Assembly (NCBI RefSeq): GCF_019279795.1
Contig: NC_056744.1
Span: 1,506,507,545-1,506,571,544 of the forward strand
Direction: 5' to 3'
DNA: 64,000 nt
Origin: Protopterus annectens
Lineage: Eukaryota; Chordata; Ceratodontiformes; Protopteridae
This document shows, in pieces, positions 1 through 10,703 of the stretch. Both the position numbers and the translations under genes were made by a program. Numbering within the stretch: position 1 is the first letter of the stretch; every line of letters starts with the position of its first letter. A model generated the notes under the pieces. The model did not search any database. It saw only the letters and a program-made list of their open reading frames with translations, and was not told the origin of the DNA.

Positions 1-1360
1 AAAAAGTTCATCATATAGGTGCAATCCTGGATATACTGTCATTAAAGGTCCAAGGGTAAGCAGCTTTTAAATCAGCATGTTTTCTCTCCAAAATATTGTT
101 TGGGTCAAGCATTTAAATCCATTATGGGACATCACAATGGTCATTCTTGATTTGGTCTCTTTGCGTTTGGTTTGCTATAATGCCCTTTATCTGTGGCTCA
201 TGAATGGTAACCTGAACTACCTTCATGCACTTTTCACCTGAACTGTGGAGTCTACAATGGCTGATTCTGGCATGGAAATTGACATATAATGTACCAAACC
301 CTGCATGATCTAGATTCTTGCAAGTCCATAAGGATGCTTGTAACTCTACCACCTTTTCAGCCACTTCACTCAGGTAATGAGGGACTGCTAGCCATTCCTA
401 CAATATGATTAGAGATTTCTGACTGATGTTCTTTTTCATATCAAAACCACTTCTCTGGAACTCATTATCTTGTCATCTACAGAAGTATATACCTGTGACC
501 AGCTTTAAGAATAAAATCCATCTGTTCCATAAAGATTTTTGTGTAGTATTTCAGACTTTTTAAATGTTAATATGTGCTGTTTTGTATTTCTGTCTTGTCA
601 TAGTACTTAGTTATTGTTTACTTTACATTTTATTTCTGTTTGTATTTATCTTTGTTCAGTGCTTAGGATTAAACACTCAAAATGTAACTTGATACTGAAA
701 TCTGGCATTTCAAGTGGGTTCACACTTCACAAAGTTATGCCTTTTTACAAAGAAATGAATGACGAAAGGCAGGTATTTCATGAAGAATCACATACTACAG
801 TGATGCTGTTATGAGAAAATTATTAAAATAATGGAAACATTTAATTTAGCATCACACACTGTACTAGTATTTATGAAGTTGCTAAATGATTGTATTAGTG
901 CTTGAGAAGACATTAATAAAGAAATTCAGGCATTTAACAAGTGGCCGCATAACATAGCCATCCTACTAAGTGATGAGTTCTAAATGCCTTCAAACTGTTA
1001 ATCCAGACTTGCTGACTTTCTGCTTCCCCATCATTATTTTACATAGAGAATCACTGAGAGTACAGCTTGGTAGTTATAGCACAGTGCATGGTCCCACCTC
1101 CAGTTTGTGAAACCACAGAGATGGCATATATAAATAAAGAGAACAAAGGAGCAAAGCCCCCAGTGTGGGAGCTGCAAGAGATCTTTCTGCAATATAAGCA
1201 AATCTATCTCTTTTTTTTTTGTCCATCAGTCTGAAATTTCATTTTTTTTTATTCCAGCTGAAGCTTCAAACAATTTAATTGTAAATAGCTAGCAATTATT
1301 CTAGACTATGTAATGGAGCAATTTAAACCTTAATGGAATTTTAATCTTATCTTTATGTAA
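1..1360. other. AT-rich stretch without recognisable gene
   Basis: No reading frame here resembles a known protein; the short ORFs lack exon borders or domain motifs. It may be intron of the TRIM-like gene whose exons lie at 2957-3200 on the minus strand, since its missing PRY/SPRY exon would lie at or below these coordinates, but no such exon was seen. Poly-T runs at about 1211-1220 and 1242-1250 are the only low-complexity spots. Confidence 0.5.
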
Positions 1361-2950
1361 TTATAGGTTCATAAGCTCATAGGTGATTACTAGGCTAATG
1401 ACCCCAGGGACCATTTTTAAGCCTAACTATGTTTCCCAAATGTACATGACACATTTTTATACCCTAGGTTTATTTAAGAGGCACATGTAAACTTGGGCAT
1501 GGTTGGTAAAGTACTAACAGGCTGCCTCTATCTAATAGAGACACAGTTGTAATACCAGCGGTAAATTTCCAGTTCCCAGTCCACTGGTCTAAGTTACACT
1601 TGAAATGGGTTTGGGAAGAACTCTGCTTTCACATGGATGAGAAGCCTGCTCCAGAGAAGGGGTAGTTTCTGAGATAGATACCTGTCTCTCCTACATGCTC
1701 TATGTATGTTGCAGATGAGGCTTAGGTCCCTATGCTGGGTTATTCTGATTCTATTTGTTTTATGGCTGCTCAACAGATTCATTAGGGTGGGATTGGTGGT
1801 AGCTTTGTAGACAGGCATTGATTGTCACTTAGCAGTCTGGAGAAGAATGAGTACCAGAACTAAGGCTTTGAGGGGTCCTCATGCTGTTTATGTCCTGTAC
1901 TTGCTTATTGAAGAAACTCTGTGGATGCTCCATTTGTTGCATATGCTTGCTCAGGTAAATACTGAAGGGTCATTGTACTCAATAATTTGTTTGATGAGAA
2001 TGGAGTACAGCAGAATGATGATATCCTTGGACTTAGATGACATACCATTGCTTGTTATTTACACAACATAGAAAGATTTCCTTACCATCATATAACAATG
2101 ATGGCTAAATTCCAGGTTACTGTCTACATGTGTTCTCAAATCCCTGACCCAATGGGTCAACTTACAGGGGAATATTATCAATGTGGTAGCTTACATTGGA
2201 GCTCTCTTCCCAAAGTATACAATATTATTCCACTCTTGGCACTGAGATTTCAACTGTGCTCTGGCACCTGTTATTGATCTGTATCATTCCTTCTTGAAGG
2301 GTATTTGTGCCTCTAGGTGATTCCATGACAGCACCTAGCTTGCAAACATCTGCAAACTTGGACAGCCAGAGGATCTTAATGTTGGCTTTGACTTCAGGGA
2401 AGTAAATGCCAAAAAGAGCGGCTCTAGCCCAAAGTATTGAGGAACAATGCTAGTGACTGGTCTGTTTGTTTAACTGAAGGATATCCCTTTCCTAAGTTAT
2501 TAGTGCCTGGCCTTATTGTTGACGTCAACTTCCCTTTCTTAACTTCTTTGGTGATATCTTTCAGCCAGCTAATTTTCTAAGTTTGTCTACAAAGCCCAAG
2601 AGGGTCATTGTGTTGAATAGTTTGGCCAAGTCAAGGTAGGCAGCATGTACCATTTTGCCATTATCCATTGCTTTGGTGACCTGTTCATGTTCGAAGCAGT
2701 CCACCAGGTTGAGTAGGCATGACCTGTTCTTGATGAAGCCTAACCTTGTATAGGAATTGTGATAGAACTGATACCTACTTCTTAATCTGGTAACATTATC
2801 TTTCTTTTTTTTACAAAACCATAAGGCACAGACCATGATCCATAATTGGCCTTCCTTATAGCTTTGAATGTAGGCCAGTTTACAAACTGATCTTTAGTAT
2901 TAGCAGCCCTCTCCTGAAGTCTTTCTGCACCAAAGGTATAGAGACATGTC
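1361..2950 (-). mobile_element. CR1-like LINE, 5'-truncated, decayed
   Basis: Read on the minus strand this is the reverse-transcriptase half of a CR1-type non-LTR retrotransposon. The start of the RT block is near 2561-2760, with the run SCLLNLVDCFEHEQVTKAMD followed by YLDLAK. The C-terminal part is at 1594-1818 (RDLSLICNIHRACRRDRYLS, then LPLLW). The 3' end carries octamer-like copies of ACCTATGA at 1361-1384, as in other CR1 copies of the window. Frameshifts and stops interrupt it. Its 5' edge falls just past the splice donor of the neighbouring TRIM-like exon, so it sits in that gene's intron. The family assignment is by motif and tail. Confidence 0.75.
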
Positions 2951-2956
2951 TCTTAC

Positions 2957-3084
2957 CAGGGTTGAGGATGGATAGCATTTCCTTCCAAACCTTATATTGT
3001 AGAGGACCTTTGTACACCCCCAGAGTCAGATCATCAGAAATCAGTGTTACAGCATCAGTATTCACTTCCTGACTATCTTTGTTC
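2957..3084 (-). CDS. Probable TRIM-family linker exon (128 bp), host gene fragment
   Basis: On the minus strand this 128-bp block is bounded by a pyrimidine-rich acceptor ending in CAG (at 3085-3086) and a GTAAGA donor (at 2956). It is open and in phase with the 23-bp exon upstream. The translation contains VYKGPLQYKVWKEML. I recall this type of run, GPLQY followed by VWK, between the coiled coil and PRY/SPRY domain of vertebrate TRIM E3 ubiquitin ligases; that is memory of the family and not a search result. TRIM proteins transfer ubiquitin, often in innate immunity. RING, B-box, coiled-coil and SPRY exons were not found in the window. A CR1 insertion begins directly behind the donor. Confidence 0.5.
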
Positions 3085-3177
3085 CTGGAAACAGAGAATA
3101 AAAATAATATGAGTTATGGGACTTACAGCATTCAGAAAATGAAAAACAGTAAAAAATAAAACACTGTGCCTACATAC

Positions 3178-3200
3178 CTTTCTGTTTCATTCTTGAGACT
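3178..3200 (-). CDS. 23-bp mini-exon of the TRIM-like gene
   Basis: Minus strand: a T-rich acceptor ending in ACACAG (AG at 3201-3202), then 23 bases, then a GTATGT donor at 3177. It encodes SLKNETE plus two bases and joins in frame to the 128-bp exon. Many TRIM genes with a PRY/SPRY domain have a 23-bp exon at this place between coiled-coil and linker exons, so size, phase and order all agree. The upstream coiled-coil exon was not recognised between 3.2 kb and the first SINE. Confidence 0.45.
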
Positions 3201-3925
3201 CTGTGTAGAAAAAAAATACATGATTTTAATGTTGTTATGTACCTTTTTGGTGATTTAATTGCACATGCATGAGTTATTGCTGTATGAGTATGATTCTCCA
3301 ACATGACAAAAATTTGACCAAAACAAACTTTTCAGGTCAGAAATAACAGAAATACATGACCATAATCATTCACATAACCTGAACCTAAAACAACAGTAAA
3401 TATCAAAAGCAAAACTCATGGTGTCTCAAATCCATAACTGCATTTAGTTGTGATAAAATACCAAAATCCAACATTATCACATTATATGAATCTGATGTTC
3501 TGATATTCCAATCTCTGCATTCTATCATTTGTGGTGTTTTTTTTTTTTTGATATTCAGCTACTGTCCATGGTATAGACCAGCATAGTGAAAAAGCCAAAG
3601 ATGGTATGCATGTTAATATCTTCAGTAATTATCAAGATAAAAGATGGGATGAATGATCTAAATCACAACAGCAATTTAAATTTAATGCAAAATAATGAAT
3701 ACGTTCATCGGAAAAAATGGAAAATCTGCAGAGGACTTCACATCACGAGAGACAATAGTATTAACTAAAGAGGAAATGGATCTGGGAATATTGATGTCAG
3801 ATTATCTAAAGATAACCATGGAGTGAGGAAAAGCAGTAATAAGGTCAGGAGATTGCAAGTTTTATATCAAAATACATTGCAACTAAAAAAATGAAAAGTT
3901 ATTCCCTAGGATTCACTAATCTTCC
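3201..3925. other. Intron-like sequence, nothing recognised
   Basis: AT-rich sequence upstream of the TRIM-like exons in gene order. It has a T-run at about 3537-3550 and a short plus-strand ORF (3586-3768) with no recognisable domain. No coiled-coil exon was seen. Confidence 0.4.
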
Positions 3926-3950
3926 GTGTAAGACTAAATTAGTCTTACAC
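3926..3950. repeat. Perfect palindrome, 12-bp arms
   Basis: GTGTAAGACTAA, one A, then its exact reverse complement. It would form a hairpin or cruciform. It stands alone next to the SINE cluster; no matching terminal repeat was found nearby. Confidence 0.8.
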
Positions 3951-4334
3951 AGAAGAACCAGTCTAAGAGTAAGATGGCAGCGCACCATGCATATTAATGA
4001 GAGCACGCCTCAACTCTAAAACTTACACGGAGTGTGGACGAGTGTAGGGGGCGTGTCGGACTGCTGATCAGTCCAAAAATCCACACCCCTGCAAGTTTGA
4101 AACTCAGGAAATGTCTAGTTACATGAGTAAGTCCACTCACATGTGTACATTCTAACACTACACTCCCCCATATAGTAAATCCCGTACAAATATAAAAAGT
4201 AAAAGAAATATTTCTTTTTTTTTCATTTCCGATATAGCTGCCCATATTTGTGCCGGTTTGCTCGGGTTTGCCCATTGCTTAGCTACAGTTAGCAGTTTAG
4301 ACACTGAAGAGGATAATAAGAAAAATATATGCAA

Positions 4335-4500
4335 ATTAAGTGAAATAGTGATAGCGTAGTGGTTAGAGCCTTTGCACAAAGAGAAGGCATTCCCGGTTCG
4401 AGTCCCACCACTACACTTTGCATTTTCTGTTGGAAATCTGTATACAAAAATATTTCCTGACATGTATTATTTAAAGTTTTGTAAAAAGCATTGAAATGTT
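4335..4500 (+). mobile_element. tRNA-derived SINE
   Basis: A pol III A-box-like TAGCGTAGTGG (4352-4362) and a B box GTTCGAGTC (4396-4404) stand about 34 bases apart, as in tRNA genes. The head starts GAAATAGTGATAGC, close to that of the other SINEs here. The body after the head has no clear end; a (TA)n tract follows at 4522. It is no functional tRNA gene: no clean acceptor stem was seen. Confidence 0.6.
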
Positions 4501-4517
4501 ACATGTAGTAGTGAACG

Positions 4518-4521
<4 letters not shown>

Positions 4522-4597
<76 letters not shown>
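4522..4597. repeat. (TA)n microsatellite
   Basis: About 76 bp of almost pure TA dinucleotides with one CA interruption. Confidence 0.95.
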
Positions 4598-4599
<2 letters not shown>

Positions 4600-4625
4600 G
4601 AAGGTGAAATGGTTATGCATACTGA

Positions 4626-5065
4626 TGCATGAGTAACTTATTTTAAGCAATGTAAAGCACTGCTAAGCATATTTTACCAGTATTGAGCATATTTATATTT
4701 AATTGCTCATAGCTGAGCACTGCGTCAACTAGCACAATGTCTTTATGCGGAGCTGCACATTGCGCAAACTAGCGCAAACAGAACATGTTTGTGCATAGCT
4801 GCACATAGCACTAACCAGTGCAACATCAGGCAACATTGAGCAATGTCGGGCAACGTCGAGCAACGTTGGCCAACGTCAGACAACGTTGAGCAAAGTCGGG
4901 GAAAGTTAAGTAAAGTCAGCTAAACACGGCCACACCTCCTTTACTGTATCTTAACCATTCAGGTCTGGCTAGTAGGAAAATAAACAGTGACAGGGCTCGA
5001 ACTTGGGATACTGTGCACTATAGTCACAGTACATAACCACTAAGCCATGACAGCATTTCATAACC
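4626..5065 (-). mobile_element. tRNA-derived SINE with 10-bp internal repeat
   Basis: Head on the minus strand: A box TGGCTTAGTGG (complement of 5037-5047) and B box GTTCGAGCC (complement of 4994-5002). Behind the head lies a decanucleotide array (4821-4920), then a tail rich in GCACTGCTAAGC-like words. A second copy, in plus orientation, lies at 27236-27415 plus 30044-30175, where it is split by a Penelope-like element; a more distant relative lies at 7700-7945. Three copies in one window mark it as a family of about 430 bp, long for a SINE. Confidence 0.7.
4821..4920. repeat. Decanucleotide minisatellite inside the SINE
   Basis: Ten consecutive 10-base units of the form CAACGTYGRG or a close variant, with no length change between units. 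The split SINE copy at 27.4/30.0 kb has the same 10-base periodicity. Confidence 0.85.
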
Positions 5066-5321
5066 ATGTGCTTTCAACAGACACATATCTATCAAAGGAA
5101 TATTAAACATTGCTAACATCAGCTAAGCAGGTGTTCCTACAGCTGAGTTCTTTCAAAACTGGCCAATCACAAATAAGTGTGGGAAATGAGGCATATTTAA
5201 ACTCCACAGGCGGGAATACTTGCCATAACTGGTTGTAGTTCCCTTCTGCAGTCAGCATGGCCAGTGCTGGAGAAAGCACTTGATTTTGAGTGCAATGTTG
5301 GGGCATTGAGGAGACCAAAGT

Positions 5322-7061
5322 AATGGTTTGGCCACCCAATACAAAACAGAGGTCTGGAACTATCTAGCTCATGATCTCACCAGTGCCACTGGCGTTCCTT
5401 GGACTGGTGAACAGGTCAGGCACCATTACTCTGACCTGAAGCATAGTAAGGATGATCAACTGGACCAGTGGATCCAGGAGGCCCGTGGGATGGCAAATGC
5501 CCCACTACTGAGTAAGTAGCCATTGTATTAAGTATTTAAGAATTGCTATTCTTGTCTATACTATAGATAGGTATGTCTCATTATCACTGTATTTACTTCA
5601 TAGCTGCAGGGGTCCAGGCTATGAATCAGCAAGCCCATGAAGATAGCCTGCAAAGGCTGCATCACCAGGCAGGTTAGTAATTATTCTGCATGTACTGTTA
5701 TATAAAATAAATGAGAGAGCCTTCAAAAAAGTGTTAGGTATAATAATTCTTTAATAATTATTCTGCATGTACTGTTATATAAAATAAATGAGAGAGCCTT
5801 CAAAAAAGTGTTTTAACCCAATAAATAAATGTGTAATAATTCTTTAATAAAGATATAATTCCTGGAGTGCGTCTGTGTGATTTTCTTTGATATGTTGTTG
5901 TACTGTTGCATTTTGGAAATAGTACTGTTGTATTAAGCAGTTTTAGTTAACCCACACTTGGGTAGGCCCATATAAAGTGGATGAAGGGAGTGCCAGTAGC
6001 TTTTATGCATATTTACAGTCCTTAACTGTTGGTTCATGCCCAGCATTTACAGGTTAATCTGGCACATGAGTAGCTTGGTATTGTGTTCCCCAGAAACATC
6101 AGTGTGCTGCCAGAAATGTAGAGAGCTGTTAACATATAACTGATAATTTCACCTGAACATATCTAGATAATTATATGAAAGTAGAACTGTCAGTGTACCA
6201 TCTCAGCAGTAGTGTGTGTGAGCAACTCTCAAAATATGTAGCAGTAACATCTGCATCCTGGACAGTTTGTATGTCAGATACAGCTCATGTATATAATGAT
6301 CTAGCAAAATCCAATTGCACAATAGAAGGACATTGGGTAGTGTACTAATACATGTAAGGGACATATAACTGCAGTTAATAGGAATGTAGTGTAAACTAGA
6401 AGGATATATAAGTTGTTAATTGAGCTATCTTTTCCACCCTACTGTATGTGCATAAAAAATGCAATCCCACACCTCAATGGGTATATCCAATCTCAAAACA
6501 TTTGTTGGGACATATGTCCTATTGGTTTATAAATATCTGCATTCATTTCTATGCATGTGCCCTGTTCAAATAGCACAATATTGGTGGCCTGTTGCCATCA
6601 ATTAAACCTGCATGCTGTTGTAATGTCAACTATTGTTCTATATATGCATGTGTTATGCTTGCTTTTCAACTGTTGAAACTCTGATGTGTTGGGCTAATGG
6701 GAATACTTCTGCATGCTGTTATAACTAACTGGGAATGCTGTTGACTGTTGCTAACCCATATCTTTATTAAATTCTCCAAAACATAGTTCGTATGGGAAGG
6801 CCGGTCCCAGCAGACCCACCTGTCCCACCTCAGATGGCCATGCACCTGGCACCAGCAGGTCCGGTGCCCAGCCTGGAACCTCCTCCTCCATTGGCCCTGA
6901 GCCACCTTCAGATGGAAGCACTGCAGGGGATGGGGTTCGACCCCCCCCATGCAAGCGTGGGAGGAGGATGGCCACCTATCACCCTTCGAATGGTCCGGGC
7001 TGTGGTGCATAGAGAAATCAAGAGTTCTGTTGCAGAACCTCTATGCCAGCTTGAGGCATGA
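5322..7061 (+). CDS. Harbinger-type Myb/SANT-like protein, three exons (copy 1)
   Basis: Myb/SANT-like DNA-binding protein of the kind carried by PIF/Harbinger transposons, where it brings the transposase to the element ends and into the nucleus. Exons: up to 5511, 5604-5672 and 6787-7061. Donors GTAAGT and GTTAGT, and acceptors TTCATAG and ACATAG, fit; both introns are phase 1 and the frame stays open across them. Exon 1 has the trihelix-like end of the domain (TGVPWTGEQVRHHYSDLK). Exon 2 is a Gln/His-rich helix. Exon 3 is Pro-rich and ends at a TGA (7059); a further Pro/Gln-rich stretch follows in the same frame to a second stop near 7130. The N-terminus is damaged: a stop lies at 5307-5309 and no good ATG is in frame. 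No transposase gene lies beside it. Confidence 0.65.
5678..5735. repeat. 58-bp direct duplication, copy 1
   Basis: Identical to 5755-5812 in intron 2 of the Myb-like gene; the two copies start 77 bp apart. Perfect identity implies a recent local duplication. Confidence 0.9.
5755..5812. repeat. 58-bp direct duplication, copy 2
   Basis: Second copy of the unit at 5678-5735. An AATAAA follows the region and may be chance, since the region is AT-rich. Confidence 0.9.
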
Positions 7062-7690
7062 GTGGCACAACTCCTGGGTCAGCCTGCCCCTCCTACACAG
7101 CCCCCAGCACAGCCACCCTCTGGGCTGTGAAGGTGCAGTGGTGACTGCCCATGAGTGGGGATCTCAGTTCCACTGTTGCCGTCTGTGGGCTCATGGGCTT
7201 GCGATATCCAAATATGCCTCCCCGTCAACGGTGTTCACCCACCACATGTGTCATATTCCACCCCTGTATGCATCTTGTTTGTCTTGTCTGTTTACCTCCC
7301 CAACTTACCTCCCCAAATATACCTACGTCCCCTACCCCACATTCCACTCTCACTTAAAAAAAAGGGCAATCTGCTCCCAAAAAAAAATTATGCCCCATAC
7401 ATAGCTGCCCATTTTGCACACATGTCCCCTGGACACATAAAATGTAATTTAATTGGCATTACAACATACTTTGTTGTCCTCACCCCTCTCTCAGGGATTG
7501 AAGGTTTCATATTTACCTCCAAATTCATTCCATATGCACAGCTGTTGCTGTTAAAGAAATGGGCAGCTATGGACCTTCCCTACATCTGTCCTTCACATCC
7601 AAAGCTATTTTCCCTACTGTCTTTCCCTCTTTGTGCCCCTTTTTCACCACTTTCTTATCTCCCCATTTTCTTTTCTTTCAAAGAAATGAG
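7062..7690. other. 3' flank of Myb-like gene 1
   Basis: The first 70 bases continue the Pro/Gln-rich frame of the Myb-like gene after its first stop. The remainder is C/T-rich on the plus strand and open by composition in several frames (for example 7155-7721), but shows no domain. No partner transposase is present. Confidence 0.4.
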
Positions 7691-7699
7691 CACGGGGGT

Positions 7700-7945
7700 T
7701 AGCAGGAGTAAGCACTATTAAGCAGTAGTTAGCGGGTTTGCACGAGTGTGCGCTTGTTTGCACTTAGCTAATCATTGTTAAGCATAGCGCAAGCCTGCGC
7801 AAACCAGCTTAAAAGTGCCTTAGTCACTCTGTATGTGAGGACCCTTGTTCTGCTCAGCAGCAAAATAAAACACCTCTGTCAGTCTCGAACCCTGTATACA
7901 CTACACTACATTAAGTACCACAAAGCCACGGTAGATATACAACAA
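7700..7945 (-). mobile_element. tRNA-derived SINE, divergent relative of the 4.6-kb SINE
   Basis: Minus strand B box GTTCGAGAC (complement of 7882-7890) and A-box-like TGGCTTTGTGGTA (complement of 7916-7928). The body has the same vocabulary (TTAAGCA, GCGCAAAC, AGCACTATTAAGC) as the SINE at 4626-5065 but lacks the 10-bp array. Confidence 0.6.
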
Positions 7946-9530
7946 GTCGGTGCTGAAATAAATATATCATGAATCAGAATAAGTGAATATAAAGGAAAAA
8001 TAGGAATGCCATACCATACAACTTGTTCTGTGGATCTTTACCAACAGTTGTTGTGGGATTACATTACATGACTGTGATAAGAGAAGCAGCCATTCTAGCA
8101 GGAAATAATGTTACACCATCACTTTAGAACCCCGACACACTATCATAGCAGGACAAACACTGGCATATCTGTTTAGGGCAGTAGCCATACCTCACAACTG
8201 TCCCTAATTTTCAGGGATGTCCCTGATTTTGAAACAAAATTTAGCTCTGTCCCTCTGAATCCCTCCAAAAACTACTCACTTTGGCCAGAAAGGTGGTGAA
8301 TTACAAATAATGAGTAATGACAATAATTAAGAGTTAGACACTTCTTTTACTTCAGAAAAGGTGTATTAATCCATATGCTCTGGTTCTCTCAAAATCTCAA
8401 CTTAATGGCACTAATATTTTAAAGGTGTCCCTGACTTTTTCTCTACTTTTCCCTGAGTCTGTTCATATATGTACCAGAGTGTTTGACAGGTCTGGCAGAG
8501 ACAGAAACACAGAGGCATAGCAGCCTTTCTGCTGTTGCACACTGTGCAAATAGCTTTGGAAGGAGTTCTGGAAGCATACCCTTAAGTAGGAATACAACAC
8601 TGAAATACAAAAGGATGTAGCCATGTACTGGTAGCAACCAACTTAACAATGCCATTGCTCTAGTGCTGAAAAGACCTGTGTGGTGCACAGACAAAGAATA
8701 ACAGGCTAATCTCTATCTACCATGTGGATAGGTCTACAGTTGGGAGTTACACAGACAGACTACTTGCCTTGATAAACTAACATGTACACAGCAACCCTGT
8801 AAGTCCAACAAGATAAAATTCACACAATAATACGTACGCTCTCTGTACTTCTGCACCCCTACCCAAATGTAGAATATACCTGTGTGTGCAGGGTCTACTA
8901 AGGATGTAGGTAAGCATGCTCACAGTACTGAAATGTGTCCAGTTTTCTTGAGCAGCTTGTGCTAATGTCAACACTAAAAAAGCACAAACTGTTTAGAACT
9001 GAGTAAATGAATATTCACAGTACAGCAGTTCACAAACAATTCTTGTGCCAAAGGAATACATCACAATAACTAGCTTTGTATGGCAGTTAATTGTAAAATT
9101 TGAAAAGAAAGTACATCCTCCCATGTATCTCGGGTTAGCATTTTGAGGGGTGAGTACATTTCTACACTGACAAATGTGTACTGGAACCAGCAACATTAAG
9201 GTCTGAGTACAAAATGTAAATCACTGGCTACACCCCTGGCTTATGATATAAGAACTATACCAACCTTCTGTCTTAAACAATGATGTCCACAGCAAACAAG
9301 GATGATCTCCATCTTGGAAAGCTGAAAGGGCCATGCCTACCTGAGTTAGCAATTTATAGTACTGGGTTGCTATGACAGTGATTACTGCAATTACTACACA
9401 GCAGACTGCATGCAATTAGCAAATGGTGGCCACTAATTGGTGCAGAGGCCATCACATGCTCATGTGCAAATACCTACAAAAGCAGGCTGCAATCGCTGCC
9501 AACAAACTCAATCACTCTATTGCAGAGACT
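7946..9530. other. No gene recognised
   Basis: Between about 8190 and 8460 there is a stretch with repeated TCCCTGA/TTTTCAGGGA words that looks like a decayed interspersed repeat and shares the opening ATACCTC-CAAC with the repeat units inside the hAT element at 56.5-59.0 kb. The rest has only short chance ORFs. Confidence 0.35.
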
Positions 9531-9534
9531 GACA

Positions 9535-9542
9535 GAGAGAGA

Positions 9543-9578
<36 letters not shown>

Positions 9579-9590
9579 CAGAGAAAAGGA
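9535..9590. repeat. (GA)n microsatellite
   Basis: Mostly GA dinucleotides with CA interruptions. The Arg/Glu-repeat ORF across it is a composition artefact. Confidence 0.9.
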
Positions 9591-10574
9591 AAAAGAAAAA
9601 GAAATAATAACAAATCATACAAAGGAAAGGTATGTGACACATATGCATTTACTGGAATGTAGTAGATGTTTGTGAAGAGTAGTCTACATAATGAGAACCA
9701 TTCATATGTGGCAGCAGTACTTATCTATGCACATATGTCCTGATTAACTGCTGCTATGGACAATACAGTGTGTACCTGTGGTCAGTGGAACATACCTATG
9801 AAATGTGTAGCTCAGCATTAAATGTCAAAGATCTGATCCATGTTATCTGTGTTCTGAACAGTAGTGGGGCCAATAGCTGTTTGGGGGATTAGCGCTGCCA
9901 TTATATAAACATGGGTGTGACAGAGCAACACATGCATGATAGTCGTATTAAAGTGTAACTTAGCAGTGGCAACTGCTGTAGCAGTCTAGTATGCTTATCT
10001 AGCATTTGTAGCTATATATACCCCCTCTAATGTTAGTGTGTGTGTTCACATGTCACAACTGTTTGTGTTACAGCAAGGCCCAACAGTTCAGCTGTGAGGT
10101 CCAGGGACTTACAACAGTGTGGACCTTGTGTGTGTATGCCACACACATACAGAGAAATATATATGTGTCATATATATTCACATCTGTATATGTACATAGA
10201 GCAGGGGACGTATTGCAACTGTTTGTGAAGGGTGGAAATATATATGTTGGCGAAGGTTAATATGCGCATATTTGTATGTAGGTTTTAGTGTGTGTCAAAC
10301 AAGACACAATACAGTGCTGGTATATGACATGTGGTGGTTAAACAGTGTGGGTGGTTTGTTCAGTTTGCAATGTTGAAGCCAGTGAGGCCTGCTAAAGCTA
10401 TCTGGGCTGTGAACACTTTCAATGTATTTATCACAAGACTGTGCAATATTATTGCATTACTGTACACCTCACATCCTTTGTATAATTGATATTCCCACTA
10501 TAAAAAGTGAAATGTATATGTGCCTACATATATATGTATATGTACACCAATGGATGTGTATATGTATATATATG

Positions 10575-10638
<64 letters not shown>

Positions 10639-10641
10639 TAT

Positions 10642-10703
<62 letters not shown>

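Noticed and set aside
122..364. Minus-strand ORF as a PRY/SPRY exon of the TRIM-like gene
   Set aside because: None of the PRY/SPRY motifs (LDP-TAHP, WEV) is present and no acceptor fits.
4352..4404. A functional tRNA gene
   Set aside because: A and B boxes fit, but the acceptor and anticodon stems do not form cleanly and related heads recur in SINEs.
6949..7404. 151-codon plus-strand ORF overlapping Myb-like exon 3
   Set aside because: Another frame of exon 3 and its C/T-rich 3' flank; the exon frame is fixed by the splice phases.
9423..9662. Arg/Glu-repeat ORF
   Set aside because: (GA)n artefact.
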